A stretch of 64,000 nt of DNA from Protula sp. h YS-2021 (lineage: Eukaryota; Annelida; Polychaeta; Sabellida; Serpulidae), in assembly GCA_949752745.1 (NCBI GenBank), contig OX457026.1, forward strand, positions 48,826,456 through 48,890,455. Direction: 5' to 3'. Positions 51,762 to 63,800 of this stretch are shown here, in pieces. The notes under the pieces were generated by a model. That model was given only the letters and a program-made list of their open reading frames with translations, searched no databases and was not told the origin of the DNA. The position numbers and the translations under genes are program-made. Position 1 is the first letter of the stretch. Each line of letters begins with the position of its first letter.

Positions 51762-51908
51762 GTCGGCCACCGCGGCACTGGGCGCATCTGGCCACTGGAG
51801 GGACAGGTGTTAGGGCTTAGGCACAAAGTGAAGTTCGACTGGAACGCGGAGCCACCGTGGGACCCCAGCTGATATTTGCTAAGGGAGCAGGTGTTTCTTC
51901 TGGCCGTG
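51762..51908 (+). other. Candidate host exon (GC-rich, splice-bounded)
   Basis: CTGTGTTGCAG|GTCGGCC at the 5' side and GGCCGT|GTAAGTA at the 3' side frame a GC-rich island in AT-rich DNA. One frame is open for 36 codons (GHRGTGRIWPLEGQVLGLRHKVKF..WDPS) to a TGA. If real it could be a last coding exon followed by a spliced 3' UTR, or a chance island. No family recognised. Confidence 0.3.
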
Positions 51909-52665
51909 TAAGTACCAAGACAACTTTATAGGCCTGTAGTAAGGTCAGTCGATTAACCGGTTATGATTATGGAAACCGATCAGTAAAAACAAATTTGTTG
52001 TGTGAAATAATTTTTTATACATAGTTTACTGGAAATATACTGAGAAATATTATTTATCCGGTGTCTTGGTGCATTGCTAGGTCATAATCAGGTTGTTAAC
52101 GTTGCAGTAGAAACATGTGTGAAAACATATTCCTTATCGGGCTGTGATTCCCCAATTTCTTTTTGAATAATGTTCAGCTTGCGGAACTTCATTCTTGAAC
52201 AAAATAGTTTATTTCCTTCGGCGATGTAAGTTGGGGAGATAAGGCGCGTTGTTGAAGGTGTCGGTTTCAAGACGTTAAATGGAAAGTTCTATCTTGCACT
52301 TTAAAACCTGCTATGAAAGTCCGCATTTTTTCTTAAATCGTCAAAAATACTACACATGCTCTTGGTTTTAAACCGGGTTGCTCTGAAAGATGATACTGCT
52401 AGTGAAACAATGGGGTCTTTTGAAACTTTTATGTGGAGCAGGTTTTGAAACCTTTCAGCGTAGGACCCTACAGGGCTGGTATAAATTTCGAAATTAAAAA
52501 AAAAATCATGAAATTTGAAATTTTTGAAATATTTCAGAAATTATTGAAATTTTTGAAATATTTCAAAGCACTTAGAAAAAAACGCATTTTCACACTCTCT
52601 GCAATCTCTGTTCGCGTTGTTTAGCCAATACTACCGTCAAAAGAGTGCATGTTACAGACAAAATA
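51909..52665. other. No gene recognised; AAATTTGAAATTTTT-rich tract
   Basis: AT-rich. 52490-52565 is a short array of TTTTGAAATATTTCA-like units, also seen at 47835-47900 and 56428-56472. Confidence 0.4.
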
Positions 52666-53107
52666 CAGTCCATATTCGATAATTCGAACTTCGGTAACTG
52701 GAACTATTCGGTAACTCGAACACTTTTGCTCGATCCGGTTCTTTTTTTGTCACTAAGTCTTATAGCATATTCGATTACTCCAACTATCCATAACTCGAAC
52801 CTTTTTGGGGGGCTTAAATCTCTGTGTTCGTAAAAAAAACTGACACACGCTACTTGTATGAGTAGCACATTCTTTTGTTTAAACAACCCCATTATTGGTG
52901 ACAACTTGACTCGAGACGCATCATTGCAAGCATGCAGTGTTCTCGTGTGGTGCACTGGAGCCCTTATCTTAATTCAGCCCTTGTGTGCCGGAGTGCGTCT
53001 TAACATGCCATTTCTTTGCAACAGCTACTCTATAAAATGTCCAAAACCAGCGCTATACTAACAGTTCATATTCAGAACATGTTTTGAGAGTAACTATGTT
53101 TTGAGAG

Positions 53108-53518
53108 ATGGCTTCTGCAAGACCAGTTAAAAGAAAGTTAGTAACTCATGAAAATGAAGTAAAAATACAGGGTCGTGCTGGCAGTTGAAAGTGGTGAAAA
53201 AAATCAATTGTTGCCACAAAACTTGGTGTTCCATTGAACACTCTCTCAACTGGGGATTAAACAAAGAGTCAAAGACGGATATTTTCTGTGCGTTGTGAAA
53301 ACGAAAGATGTGAGTAAACTGGAAACGCTGATGCTGACCACGAACCCAAATCAAGACGTAGTATGCATGCGATACAGGATGGTTTGGAGCAGCATTACTA
53401 CGATGCATCTACTCTGGATCAAGCAAGTGAAGCTATCGATCGTGTCAATTGGTTAATGAGCTGGTCTGGAAAGAATCAAGCAGCTACTGCTACTCAGAAA
53501 TGCAGGACTGATTTTTAA
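53108..53518 (+). pseudogene. Tigger/pogo transposase N-terminal remnant
   Basis: ATG 53108 (ASARPVKRKLVTHENEVKIQGRAGS) is followed, after stops, by KKSIVATKLGVPLNTLST. This is the pogo/CENP-B HTH order (KRK.LT..EKV.II..VE.G.KKS.VAKKLGVP.STLST). Multiple stops and frameshifts; the DDE catalytic domain is missing. Confidence 0.75.
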
Positions 53519-53519
53519 C

Positions 53520-54010
53520 AGTTGACCAGCCTTTGGCTTGCAAGGGCTTTTTGAATTTGTGCGAGCAGCCGTTGGTATCTTTTTTTTTCTTGACAGTGAT
53601 CGGATTTTTTGTGTCATCTCCTCCACTGGCACTATGGGCCCTAGGGCCACGAAACTTTGGCTAAGGTAGAACTTGATATGAACATGTGCGTGGCACTTTT
53701 TATTTTCGTCTTCACGATTTCGTTTTCCTGTTTAAATGCCATGTGAAAAGTGTGTACGTTTTGCATGTAAATGCGCAGCATTTAACGCACAGCACAAACA
53801 CACAGTTGCTCAGCTTTGTGCGAGCTCTCACTGCGTAAATGGATAACACGGCGTATGCCTGATCAGTCAATAAAACCTCAACGAAAACCAAACACTACTC
53901 AGCTTATAAGACGTATTCAAGCTGTGTTGTTTGGAATATATTATTCAAGAAATAACCCATTGAAGGAAGTATTTTTGCATTTTTATTTTTGTCTCGTGTT
54001 TAACAGTTCG
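53520..54010 (+). repeat. Dispersed repeat of about 490 bp, copy 1
   Basis: Starts with an AGCC-TTT-GGCT hairpin head and ends TTTGTCTCGTGTTTAACAG. Closely similar to 55020-55517 (TATTATTCAAGAAATAACCCA.TGAAGGAAG). It lies inside the Tigger element. Confidence 0.85.
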
Positions 54011-54458
54011 TTGGTGAAATGAGGTTCTAGTTTTACCCGGCTTCCGAGGTCATGAACTCGAGACGGGTTTGAAAACCCTGTGCATTGACAATAAACAGTA
54101 TAATGAGTATTCTGTATTTTAGTTGCAGTAAATAGTTTTTTTTATTAGTTGTAATAAATAGTTATTTATTTATTATTTTTATGAGTTTCATTAATAAAAA
54201 TGGATGAAATAGACGAATGCATTATTGCAATAAATTTTGCTAGGCACGTTATGATATTCGATAACTCGAACCTGGGTAACTCGTGGTTCGAGTTATCGAA
54301 TATGGACTGCGTATGTAAAAACAGTCAGCTGTGCTATTTCCTTAAAAAATCTGTTGTAACGTAAAAATAGTTAATGTAGACAACATATCCGGTATTCCCC
54401 ACTTCAATTACATAGTATTTCTAAATGGGATTTAATTTTTGCCCGACGTTTTTAGTCC

Positions 54459-55015
54459 CCCGCCGCGTAGCGGGTCTGTCCGTGTGTCTGTCTGTCAACA
54501 TTTGGTATGGGGTGTCGTTTCCGCGAAAGATCTCAAGAACTACTGGAGGGATTTCATTTAAACCTTGCACGTGCATAGAATAAGGGTTGTAGTTGTGCAC
54601 CTGGGTATAGGTTTTGCCCCGTCGGCCGAAAAATTTGGCCTACAGACTACGTCGAAAAATCCGAAAATTCCAGACCTTGAAATGGTTGGATAGGGTGTCG
54701 TTTCCGCGACACATCTCAAGAATTACTGGAGGGATTTTAATTAAATCCTGCACATGCATAGAAAAAGGGTTGCAGTGGTGCACCTGGATATTATAGGTTT
54801 TGCCCCGTCGGCCGCAAAATTTGGCCTACAGACTTCGTCAAAAATCCGAAACTGTTAGACCTTGAAATGGTTGGATAGGGTGTCGTTTCCGCGACAGATC
54901 TCAAGAACTACTAGAGGGATTTCATTTAAACCTTACACATGCATAGAATAAGGGTTGTAGTTGTGCACCTACTTATATAACGGTATTTCGTAGGAACCTG
55001 GAACCTGAAACAATT
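54459..55015 (+). repeat. Hairpin-headed repeat with three tandem units of about 187 bp
   Basis: Head CCCGC/GCGGG (54459-54463/54470-54474), then GTCTGTCCGTGTGTCTGTCTGTC. Units beginning GGTGTCGTTTCCGCGA.AGATCTCAAGAA recur at about 54506, 54693 and 54878, each with TTGCCCCGTCGGCCG..AATTTGGCCTACAGAC except the last. Confidence 0.9.
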
Positions 55016-55019
55016 AATT

Positions 55020-55517
55020 AACACTTGACAAGCCTTTGGCTTGCAAGGGTTATATGAATTTGTGCGAGCAAAATTCGTCCTTTTTTTTTCTTCTTGACAG
55101 TTTTTCCGATTTTTTGTGTCTTCTTCTTCTCTGACACTGACATTATGGGCCCTACGACCCTCAAACTTGGGACTTATGAAGAGCTTGATCTGAACATGTG
55201 CATGTCACTTTTTATTTTCGTCTTTGATTTCGTTTTCTTTATTAAAACGCCATGTGAAAAGAGTGTTTTTTGCAAGTAAGTGCGTAGCATTTAATGCACA
55301 GCACACAACACAGTTGCTGAGCTTTGTGCGAGCTCTCACTGCGTAAATAGATAACACGGCGTATGCCTGATGAGTCAATAAAACTTAAGGTCAACAACAA
55401 CCAAACACTTCTCGGCTTATAAGACGTATCCAAGCTGTGTTGTTTGCAATATATTATTCAAGAAATAACCCACTGAAGGAAGTATTTTTGCGTTTTTAAT
55501 TTTTGTCTCGTGTTTAA
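55020..55517 (+). repeat. Dispersed repeat of about 490 bp, copy 2
   Basis: Hairpin CAAGCC-TTT-GGCTTG at the head. Collinear with 53520-54010 to CTCGTGTTTAA, where the 55518 element is inserted. Confidence 0.85.
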
Positions 55518-55903
55518 CAGGGGTGCACATAAGGATTTTTTTACCTTCGCCAGTTTGGCGAAGGATGTTCAGCTCACTATCGCCAAATGGAATTTACCAT
55601 CGCCAGATTGACCCTCTTACTAAAACTGTTTATTGCACTTAATTAATAAACTTAATTTGTTTATTGCACCTAAGTTATACATATTCTTAATTACATTGTC
55701 CAGTTTATGTCTTTATAGAGCTACATCGGTAGTTACTCAGTCCTGACCGATTTGTAGCTTTTATCTAAAACGTTTAACTTTTCATCAAGCTTGACTATGA
55801 AAAAACCACCTTCGCCAAATTGGCGAAGGTGAATTTGTTCACCTTCGCCAAACGGATTTCACCTTCGCCATGGCGAAATGCGAAGGTCTTATGTGCACCC
55901 CTG
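55518..55903. mobile_element. Small TIR element made of CTTCGCCA/TGGCGAAG subrepeats
   Basis: TIRs CAGGGGTGCACATAAG and CTTATGTGCACCCCTG flank 386 bp. GTTTAA occurs directly on both sides (55512-55517 and 55904-55909). CACCTTCGCCA and TGGCGAAGGT recur at least eight times at both ends. The CAGGGG ends suggest a hAT-type non-autonomous element, although an 8-bp duplication is not perfect. Confidence 0.8.
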
Positions 55904-55909
55904 GTTTAA

Positions 55910-56779
55910 TATTTCGCTAGCGGAATGAGCTTTTAGTTTCCCTATGATTGCAAGCGGCCAGGGGACTTGGTTAGACCTCGAAATGTCTTGAAATCTTGTG
56001 ATTGCACGCCGGCGGGGGACTTAGTCAATGTTACTGACATACTTGTGGTTATATCCCTGTTATATCCTCTTAACTGCAAGTAATTTAACGATACAATGAT
56101 AAATCGAGAAAAACGAAGAGGGTACACACATATGCTCAATGTTAGTACAAGGAACAGAATAATTGTTTATCTTTGGCCTTTTTTTTTTTTTTTTTTTTGG
56201 ATAAAATTTACATCCCTTTGTGCAGACTGCAATTGTTTATTTAAAGCACAGAAACAGTGGCAGAAGTGACTCGGGGTAATTGTGCATCAGATTAGGATGG
56301 GATCACGAGATAAGGTGCTAGCCAAATGTTTGCACAATGAGCGGTGATAAAACGTACATTGCAACGCAAGTGTGACATCTAAGACTTATTTGTTTTAAAC
56401 GCTAACTCGCACGGGATTACCTGTAAAAATTTCAAAATACATGAAATTTTTAGAGTGAAATATTTCATGAAATTCCATGTATAAACTAGACCGATTTCGC
56501 AACCGAGTTGCGAAAAAAACACTTGGGATGCTAAAAAAATACTTATTGACTGAGCTAAAAATTTCTTATCTTATTTCAGTTTTTAAATTCGCATTTTGAT
56601 TCTTGATTCTGTTCCGGCTTAGGTCTGCATGGAGAATGAAAATTTTCAGACACAATTAACATTCCTGTTATAATTTAAAATTAGATGCTAAAATTAGATA
56701 TTAAATAAAACCTAGCCATTTGGAAACCATTAAAGAACACAGCAATACTTTAAAGAAAATCAACGATTTTAGAAGCACA
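55910..56779. other. No gene recognised; T-run and ATTTCA palindromes
   Basis: AT-rich with a T-homopolymer (about 56179-56199) and TGAAATTTTTAGAGTGAAATATTTCATGAAA-like elements. No coding signal. Confidence 0.4.
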
Positions 56780-57900
56780 TGCTAACCGTTTTCGAGATAA
56801 TAGTCTACTTTCGGTTTTTTACCTTGACCGTGCTCCAAAAGGCCAAGGTCACGGAGGTACCTCTTATGTAACGTTTTTTAGGCCCAAATGATCGAAAATA
56901 AGCTGAAATTCACTGTATCTCTAACTGTTTTAGAGATAATAGTCTACTTACAGTTTTTGACCTTGACCGTGACCGAGAAGCTCAAGGTCACCGAGGTTCC
57001 TCTTATGTAACGCTGTTTAGGCCCAAAGGGTCGAAAATGAGCTCAAAATCGCTCTATCTGTAACCAATTTCGAGATAATAGTCAACTTCCGGTTTTTTAC
57101 CTTGACTGTGACCCAGAAGGTCAAAGTCACCGAGGTACCTCTTATGCAACGTTGTTTAGGCCCAAAGGATCGAAAATGAGCTCAAAATCGCTCTATCTCT
57201 AACCAGTTTCGAGATAATAGTCAGCTTCTGGTTTTTACCTTGACCGTGACCCAGAAGGTCAAGGTCACCGAGATACTTCTTATGTAACGTTGTTTAAGCG
57301 TAAAGGGTCGAAAATGAGCTCAAAATAGCTCTATCTCTAACCGTTTTCGAGATAAAGTCGGCCTGTCGTTAACGGCGCGTGAAGTCACGTGACCTTTGAC
57401 CTTGACCCTCAAGGTCAAGATTAGTGATCAAAGTTTTCCTCCTACAGAGTACGTTTTATGTATTCAAGCTGGGATTTGAGCACCTTTATGGCTACTTGTC
57501 GTGATTAATAGGCGCTTCAAAAATATTTTGATCTCACTTTGACCTTGACCTCTGAGGTTTCAGGTCAAAAAAATTTGCGGATTTTACGACAACTCATTAC
57601 ACTCTATGTCTCTGCCACATGCCATCTTTCTACGACAACCACTTTGAGGTAAAAAATACTTTGACCTCAATTTGATCTTGACTTTCAAGGTCAAAATTTT
57701 TTTGTGTATTTCACGACATCTCATCACCCTCTATCACTGTACCAAATTTCATCGTCCTACGTTAATAGCATAGGAGGAGTTTTCTGGGAACCCCCGTGAC
57801 GGAAAAAAAGAAAAAAAGGGCTGAAATTTCGAGAAAAACTACAAATTTATACCGAATTTATAACGAAGTTTGCAAGTGGGAATTATGCACCTATCGAGGT
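56780..57900. repeat. Second AAGGTCA satellite array with shared tail
   Basis: About four to five units of roughly 140 bp with the same core as 45640-47350 (GGTCGAAAATGAGCTCAAAATCGCTC, TTTGACCTTGACCGTGACC). The tail at 57770-57880 (GGAGGAGTTTTCTGGGAACC, GAAGTTTGCAAGTGGG) matches the end of the first array, showing a composite repeat with fixed boundaries. Confidence 0.88.
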
Positions 57901-58965
57901 TTTCGAAATAATCTATCGTCACAAATAGTAAGAGTGATCAACAAATGAACACTACACAGTTATCACTAAAACAGTTCCGTAGTATTCAATATATTCACGA
58001 ATTATAACGCAGTTATTTGTAAAAAAAAGAATTAATAAAAAAACAACATTTGCTCTCCGTGCTCAACTTTTGACTGACTGCACCATTGAAAATGCAGCAT
58101 TGAAAAAAAAGCCCAGCTTATCACAGCCACCTACTTACAAAACAACAGTACTGCATCGTCACCTAGCCACAGAGTAGCTTTTCATTATGGGAGAGGCCAC
58201 AAGCCACATACAGCTGTATTGATATGCATTATACATAATCGCGTGCCCGCAATAGGCACCTTGTACTGTGTGGTGTGCGTGTTAATACACTTGTGTGCAT
58301 TTCGGGGGGGGGGGGGCGTTTTACAGGGCATTGGAGAGTTTAAAGTAACTTTTATCCGTCAATTGGTATTCAGTTAAGGGTTCTGTATACTAATAACAAA
58401 AATTTCCGCTTTAAAACCGACCAGGAAAAAAAATCGAAAAATGACGTCATTATGACGTCATACGCTAAAATTAAGGCTTTCACGAGGTCCTTTGTCAAAA
58501 AGTAGTCTCATAACGTATTTGACGCCAAATCTCTAGCTCCAGCCGTTTTGAACATATTAAGCTCTAAAATATTCATGACGTCATAAGATGCGGAAGATGA
58601 CGTCATACGTAAAAAATTTTTCGCGTGGATCGAGTTTACCACACATCCTATCTGTGTGCCAAGTTTCACTTTCCTAGCTCAAACGGTCTCGGAGGAGAAG
58701 CGCGGAAACCAAGTGACGAAGAATAACAAAAAAACGAAACATGAAAAAAAAAATTTAAAAAAAGGGAAGAAAAGAGAAATGTACGGAATTTGAGGTAATT
58801 TAAAATCTCCTTGGGACGTTGTCCCAAGTGTAAAATATGCATGATGGTTTTTATGTAATGCTGTATTGTGTGAAAAAATCTTAAACTATCCGGAGCGGAG
58901 CTTCATAGCAAGTTTTTCAGCTTCTAAATCCAACGTCACACCGGCAGGGTTGCCGGATCGTTCTT
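57901..58965. other. Intergenic DNA, no gene recognised
   Basis: Includes a G-run (58303-58315) and TGACGTCAT/GACGTCATAA sites at 58441-58460, 58575 and 58600, within a GAGGAGAAGCG..-tailed repeat. No coding frame. Confidence 0.4.
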
Positions 58966-58968
58966 TTT

Positions 58969-59720
58969 ATATGTCTCCCCCTAAGGGAGACATATTTAGC
59001 ATTTGGTGTGTCCGTCTGTCCGCAGTGAGTTCTTATGAAATTAATGAGTCGATTTTTTTCAAAACATACATACATATTCGAGTACATGTCTAGATGATGC
59101 CCGTGGTATTTTTTCTTTTTTCGTTTCCTCAAAAATTCTATTTTGGGCAAATTTTTGAACATAGGGGGAGTTTTCGTGCATTTTTTTTCACTTTGGCAGG
59201 CTATATCTCCAAAACGGTTTGTTGGATTATGCTGAATCTTGGCAAGAAGAACTCACAAAACGTGTAAATGTTTACTGCGAAGTTTTTCTTCATTTCCTTT
59301 GAAAATGTATTTTTTGGCGAATTTTTCAATTTTTGATTTTGAACTTTTTTGGGGGATTTTGTTACAATATCTCCGAAACAGTTTGTTGAATTAGGCTGAA
59401 ACGTGGCAAGAATATAGTGCAAATGTTTACTGCGAAGTTTCTTTTCATTTCCGTTGAAAATATATTTTTGGCGATTTTTTTAATTTTTGAATTTTAACTT
59501 TTTGGGCCATATTGTTGCGATATCTCCGAAACAGTTTGGATTAGGCTGAAATATGGCAAGAAGAACCCATATGTAGTGGAAATGTTTACTGCGCAGTTTT
59601 TCTTCATTTTCTGTAAAAATGTATTTTTGGCGATTTTTTTCCACGTGACTGATTGGGGGGTGGGAGAGACATATCCGTTTTTGTTTTAACAAAAACACTT
59701 GCCAATCTAGTTTTTAAAGA
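58969..59720 (+). repeat. Hairpin-headed composite repeat, second copy of 49160 type
   Basis: A perfect 11-bp stem ATATGTCTCCC/GGGAGACATAT (58969-58979/58985-58995), then TTTAGCATTTGGTGTGTCCGTCTGTCC, then tandem AACGGTTTGTTGGATTA..GCTGAA units (59213, 59378, 59531), ending GGGAGAGACATATCCGTTTTTG..AACAAAAACACT.GCCAATCTAG as at 49794-49850. Confidence 0.9.
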
Positions 59721-59859
59721 TTTAGTCTTTATTTTCGCATCGTTCTTTTTTTTCGCCTCAAAACGAACTTTTTTCCACAGGCGTTCTTTGTTCTTTTTTA
59801 GCTCCAGCTTCTTTCAGAAGCAGGGGTATAACAGTTGTTGAAAGTATGTGCGAAGAAAC

Positions 59860-62340
59860 GCTTTTAAGTTGAAGAATCGTAGATTCTCCGAGGATTTTAG
59901 CCTGAATGTCTTAAAATTTTGGTGGAAGGAAGGGCGTATAAGTGTCCACCTGGCTATTGCTTTTTTTTGGTAATTTGCCAAAAATTGGCGAAAATATTAG
60001 CGAAAAACCAAATTGTCTTAGCTACTTCTAGGAAATTAATCTTACTGTTTTCAAATTTTAAGTGAAGTAAGCAGGCTTTACTACTACCTAGCTATTACTT
60101 TTTTGGTGATTGACCCAAAACTGGCGAAAATTTTCAGTAAAATCTTAAATTGGCGAAACACCGAAAAAATTTAAGTAAAATCTTAAGTAACTGCTGGAAA
60201 ATAGTCTTACTGTGTTGCAATTTAAAGGACAGGTAGCAGGAGATACTGCCGACCCAGGTGTTACTTTTATTGGCGAAACACCAAAAAAAAAAAAAAAAAA
60301 AAAAAATTAAGTAAAATCTTAACCAACTGCTGGAAAATAATCTTACTGTCTTCAGATTTTTAGTAAGGTTGCTTGCGTTACCACCTAACTGGCTGTAACT
60401 TTTTTTTGGCGATCTGAGAATAGCAAGCGTTTATACCTGTATGGCTGTTACGTTTTTTTGGTGATTAGTCAAAAACTGGCGAAAGTTCTGGCAAAAATCC
60501 AAAATTTTTCAGTAAAATCGCAACTTACTGCTGGAAAATAATATACTGTCTTGAAATTTTAGGCGAAGGTAGGAGGCGTTACTATCTAAGGGAGAGGTAT
60601 ATAGCACTCTTATGAAATTAATGAGTCGATTTTTCTCAAAACATACATACATATTGGGTACATGTAAATCTCCAAAAAAGTTCGTTGGATAAGGCTCAGA
60701 TGTCGCAAGAAGAACACAAGATATAGCGCAAATGTATACCGTAAAGTTTTTCTTCATTTCCGTTGAAAATGTATTTTTGGCGATTTTTTTAATTTCTGAT
60801 TTTTAAATTTTTTCGGCCATATTGTTACAATATCTCCGAAGCAGTTTGTTGGATTAGGGTGAAACGTGGTAAGAAGAACCCACATATAGTGCAAATATTT
60901 ACTCCAAAGTTTTTCTGTAGAAATGTACTTTTGGCGATTTTTTAAAAATGTGTTGTCTTGCCAATGTTGTACTTTTAAGCAAGGAATTTAAATTAAATTT
61001 CAAGTAAAGACAGCAAGCCTGACTACCTGGCTGGCTGTTACAATATTTGGTGATGGGCCAAAAATTGGCGAACATTTTGGCCAAAAACTAAAAGTATTCC
61101 AGTAAAATCTGATCTCCAGGAAAATAGTTTTATTTTCTTGACAGTTTAAGGAAAGGTAGCAGACATTATTATCTTACTGGCTATTACTGCTAAAAATCGG
61201 CGAGTATTTTGGCGAACAACTTAAAAAAATCTCAGTTAAATCTTTACTAACTCCGGGAAAATAGCCTCATTGCATTGTCATTTTAAGTAAAAGTAGCAGA
61301 AACTACTGCCTAACTGGCTGTTGCTGTCTTCCAATTTTAGATAAGGATAGCCATCATTGGTACTTACCTAGCTATTAATGTTTTTCGTAATTTGGAAAAA
61401 TTGGGGGAAATATCGGCGAAAAACCAATTTCTTACTACAATCGTAACTAACGCCATTTATGTAATCTTACCTTGAAATTTTGAATTAGCAAAGCAGATAT
61501 TCAAACCTACTTTGCTATTGTTTCTCTCAATCTTTTCTTTGTAATTCGCCAAAAATTGCCCGAAATATTTACGAAAAAGCAATTTTTTTTACGAAACATG
61601 TTAACTAACACTAGGAAAATAATCTCATTGTCTTGTAATTTTATGTAATAGTGGCACACATTACTAACTACCTGGCTGTTTTTTTTTAAGGCAATTCGCC
61701 AAAAATTGGCAGAAATATTGGTCAAAACGCAATTAAAGGTATGTCCTACTGTGGTTTCAGTGTAACCGTGCACATCAGTGTCCCTCTGGGATTTTTTTGG
61801 GCTATTCGCCAAAAATTGATCGAAGTATTGGCGATAAAACTTTTTTTGATAAAATCTTAACAAGGTGCAGATAAAAGCCTCACTGTCTTGAAACTTTACG
61901 TATAGGAAGCAGGAATTCTTGCGTACCTGTCCATTACTTCTTTGTTGATTGGCAAGAAATTGGTGGAAATATTGGCGAAAAATGAAAATCACACCACAGA
62001 AACGGCCGTACTGTCGAAGACTATAAACTAGTGACAGTCTTTGGTACTGCTTAAAGATAGTGGTCATTCGTATTTGCCTGGTTATTGTTTTTGCGTTAAT
62101 CGGAAAAAATGACGGAAATATCGATTGAAAACCAATTCTTACTAAAATCGTTACTAGCGCTGGGAATATAATGTTACCTTCTTAAAATTTTGAATTATGG
62201 GAGCGGAAATAAGTACCTATGTGTTTTTTTGGTGATTCGCCAAAAACATTATTGAAAACGCAGTTGGCAATAGGTATTTGGTCTTGATTGGTCTTGAAAT
62301 TCTGATTAAAGGTAGCAGGCTGTGGTACCCATCTGACTAG
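59860..62340. repeat. Degenerate array with palindromic GCCAAAAATTGGCGA core
   Basis: TTCGCCAAAAATTGGCGAA and decayed forms recur at about 59968, 60117, 60465, 61058, 61190, 61395, 61545, 61695, 61806, 61950, 62100 and 62236. Between them recur AAATCTTAACTAACTGCTGGAAAATAATCTTACTGTCTTG and GTAGCAGGC.TTACTACCT..CTGGCTGTTACT. A further unit is at 63205. ORFs such as 61507-62067 minus are repeat-derived. Confidence 0.8.
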
Positions 62341-63640
62341 TATGTTCAGGGTTTGCGCTGGGTTCTCAGGAAAGTGAGTCAAAAAGGAAAGTGTGACTCA
62401 GTTTGGTCCAGAAAACTGAGTCACAACATCCTGCAACTACATCTCTACCCCCCCCCGATCCCCACCCATCCCATACCCCCTCCCCCCCCCCCGATCCCCA
62501 CGCATCGCGTACCCCCTCCCCCAACGGCGCTGTTTGTTATAAGCACATACCTTAAACTTGAATATTTGTTTAACGTTGACACATTTGAACGCTTTAAAAC
62601 AAAAGTAATTGTTATGCCTACTCTGAACACAATTATGCAATGGCTGTGCTATAATTTGACGGAAAAAATCCGAAATTTAATACTGCGCTACAGAAAAATG
62701 GGATTTTAATTATGAATAATACTAGAATGATAAAACAGATTACGATTTCATTGACAAATAAATCGTTTTAAAGGGGTCCATAGCTAATCTAGCTAACGAA
62801 AAAGTGGTGTGTATAATTTTGACATTGAGCTGACTTTTTCACTGCAAAAAATATTATAATTAATTTAATTATTACAATTTGTTTTCTTGTCAAGGTGTGA
62901 CTCGATTGGTTTTAAAAATGTCGGTCACAGTGACCCGGTGGGTTCCGAAAAAGTGAGTCATTTCATAAAAAATGCCCAAAAAGTGGACAAAAACCCCGCC
63001 AACGCGAACCCTGTTATGTTTATTCATGATTCGCCTAAAATTGGTTTAAATTTTAGCCAAAAACAATTTTCATGACAACGTATCTCCTCCTACGATTTAA
63101 ATGGAAACGTCCTAGAATTTAGATGGAAGGTATTGGTATATATGTCTACCTGGCGATTCGAAAAAAAAAATGGCCGAAACACAGGCTGTTACTTTTTTTG
63201 TTATTTCGCCAAAAATTGGCGGATATATTGACGATAAGCCGTTTTTATATTAAAATCTTGATTGACGCCAGCTTTTCTGTCTTGAAATTTGGGTTACGGG
63301 TTATACTTGTATGTCATAATCTTGACATCAGCATTCGTGGGCTGGGGCATTGTCCATGGATAATCTTGTTTTTAGTTTCGTTCAATTTATTTAAAATAAT
63401 AAAGTATAATAATTTAATATAATTGCTGCACTACGCGCCTGCAACGGTTCTACAATCCCGAAAATTGTAAAGGATAGGAAAATAGGGTTTTCATTTATTT
63501 CATGTCAAGTTTAGTTTCAATTTATTTTCAAAGTATTTAACTATTTTATGCCTTTGTTTACTCTAAAACGCTTAAGATATGCTTGTGTTTTGTTTTTATT
63601 GGCTTTTTATGCAGTTAAAAAAATAAAAATACATTTTGCC
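62341..63640. other. C-rich repeats and AT-rich DNA, no gene recognised
   Basis: 62448-62520 holds two copies of a CCCCCCGATCCCCACSCATC..TACCCCCTCCC unit. GTGACTCGAT..GTGAGTCA sequences recur at 62380-62420 and 62895-62960. No coding signal. Confidence 0.4.
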
Positions 63641-63737
63641 GTTCTTTTTTTAGTCTTTTTTTTAGGCTTTTTTTTTATCTTTTTTTTTTAAATTGAGTTT
63701 TTTTTTCATACTTTTGCGTTCTTTATTTTTTTAGCCC

Positions 63738-63800
63738 AGCTTACGTTACACGTAAGCTGGGGTATTCCTATCGGTCTGCGGATGGCGTCCGTTAGTTAGT
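63738..63800 (+). repeat. Hairpin-headed repeat start
   Basis: AGCTTACG (63738-63745), loop TTACA, CGTAAGCT (63751-63758), then GGGGTATTCCTATCGGTCTGCGGATGGCGTCCGTTAG. It matches the family layout of stem followed by a GTC..GTC-rich stretch. It continues past the window end. Confidence 0.65.

Larger units (their letters stand above)
52666..54309 (+). mobile_element. Tigger/pogo-like Tc1/mariner element, decayed
   Basis: The left end CAGTCCATATTCGATAATTCGAAC follows TA (52664-52665); the right end is its near-perfect complement, ending GGACTG at 54309, with TA two bases further. Internal pieces encode a CENP-B-type N-terminal helix-turn-helix. A repeat of about 490 bp (53520-54010) has inserted into it or replaced the rest of the transposase. 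Confidence 0.85.

Noticed and set aside
61507..62067. 186-codon minus-strand ORF
   Set aside because: Spans several units of the palindromic satellite array; the peptide repeats with the DNA unit and has no recognised domain.
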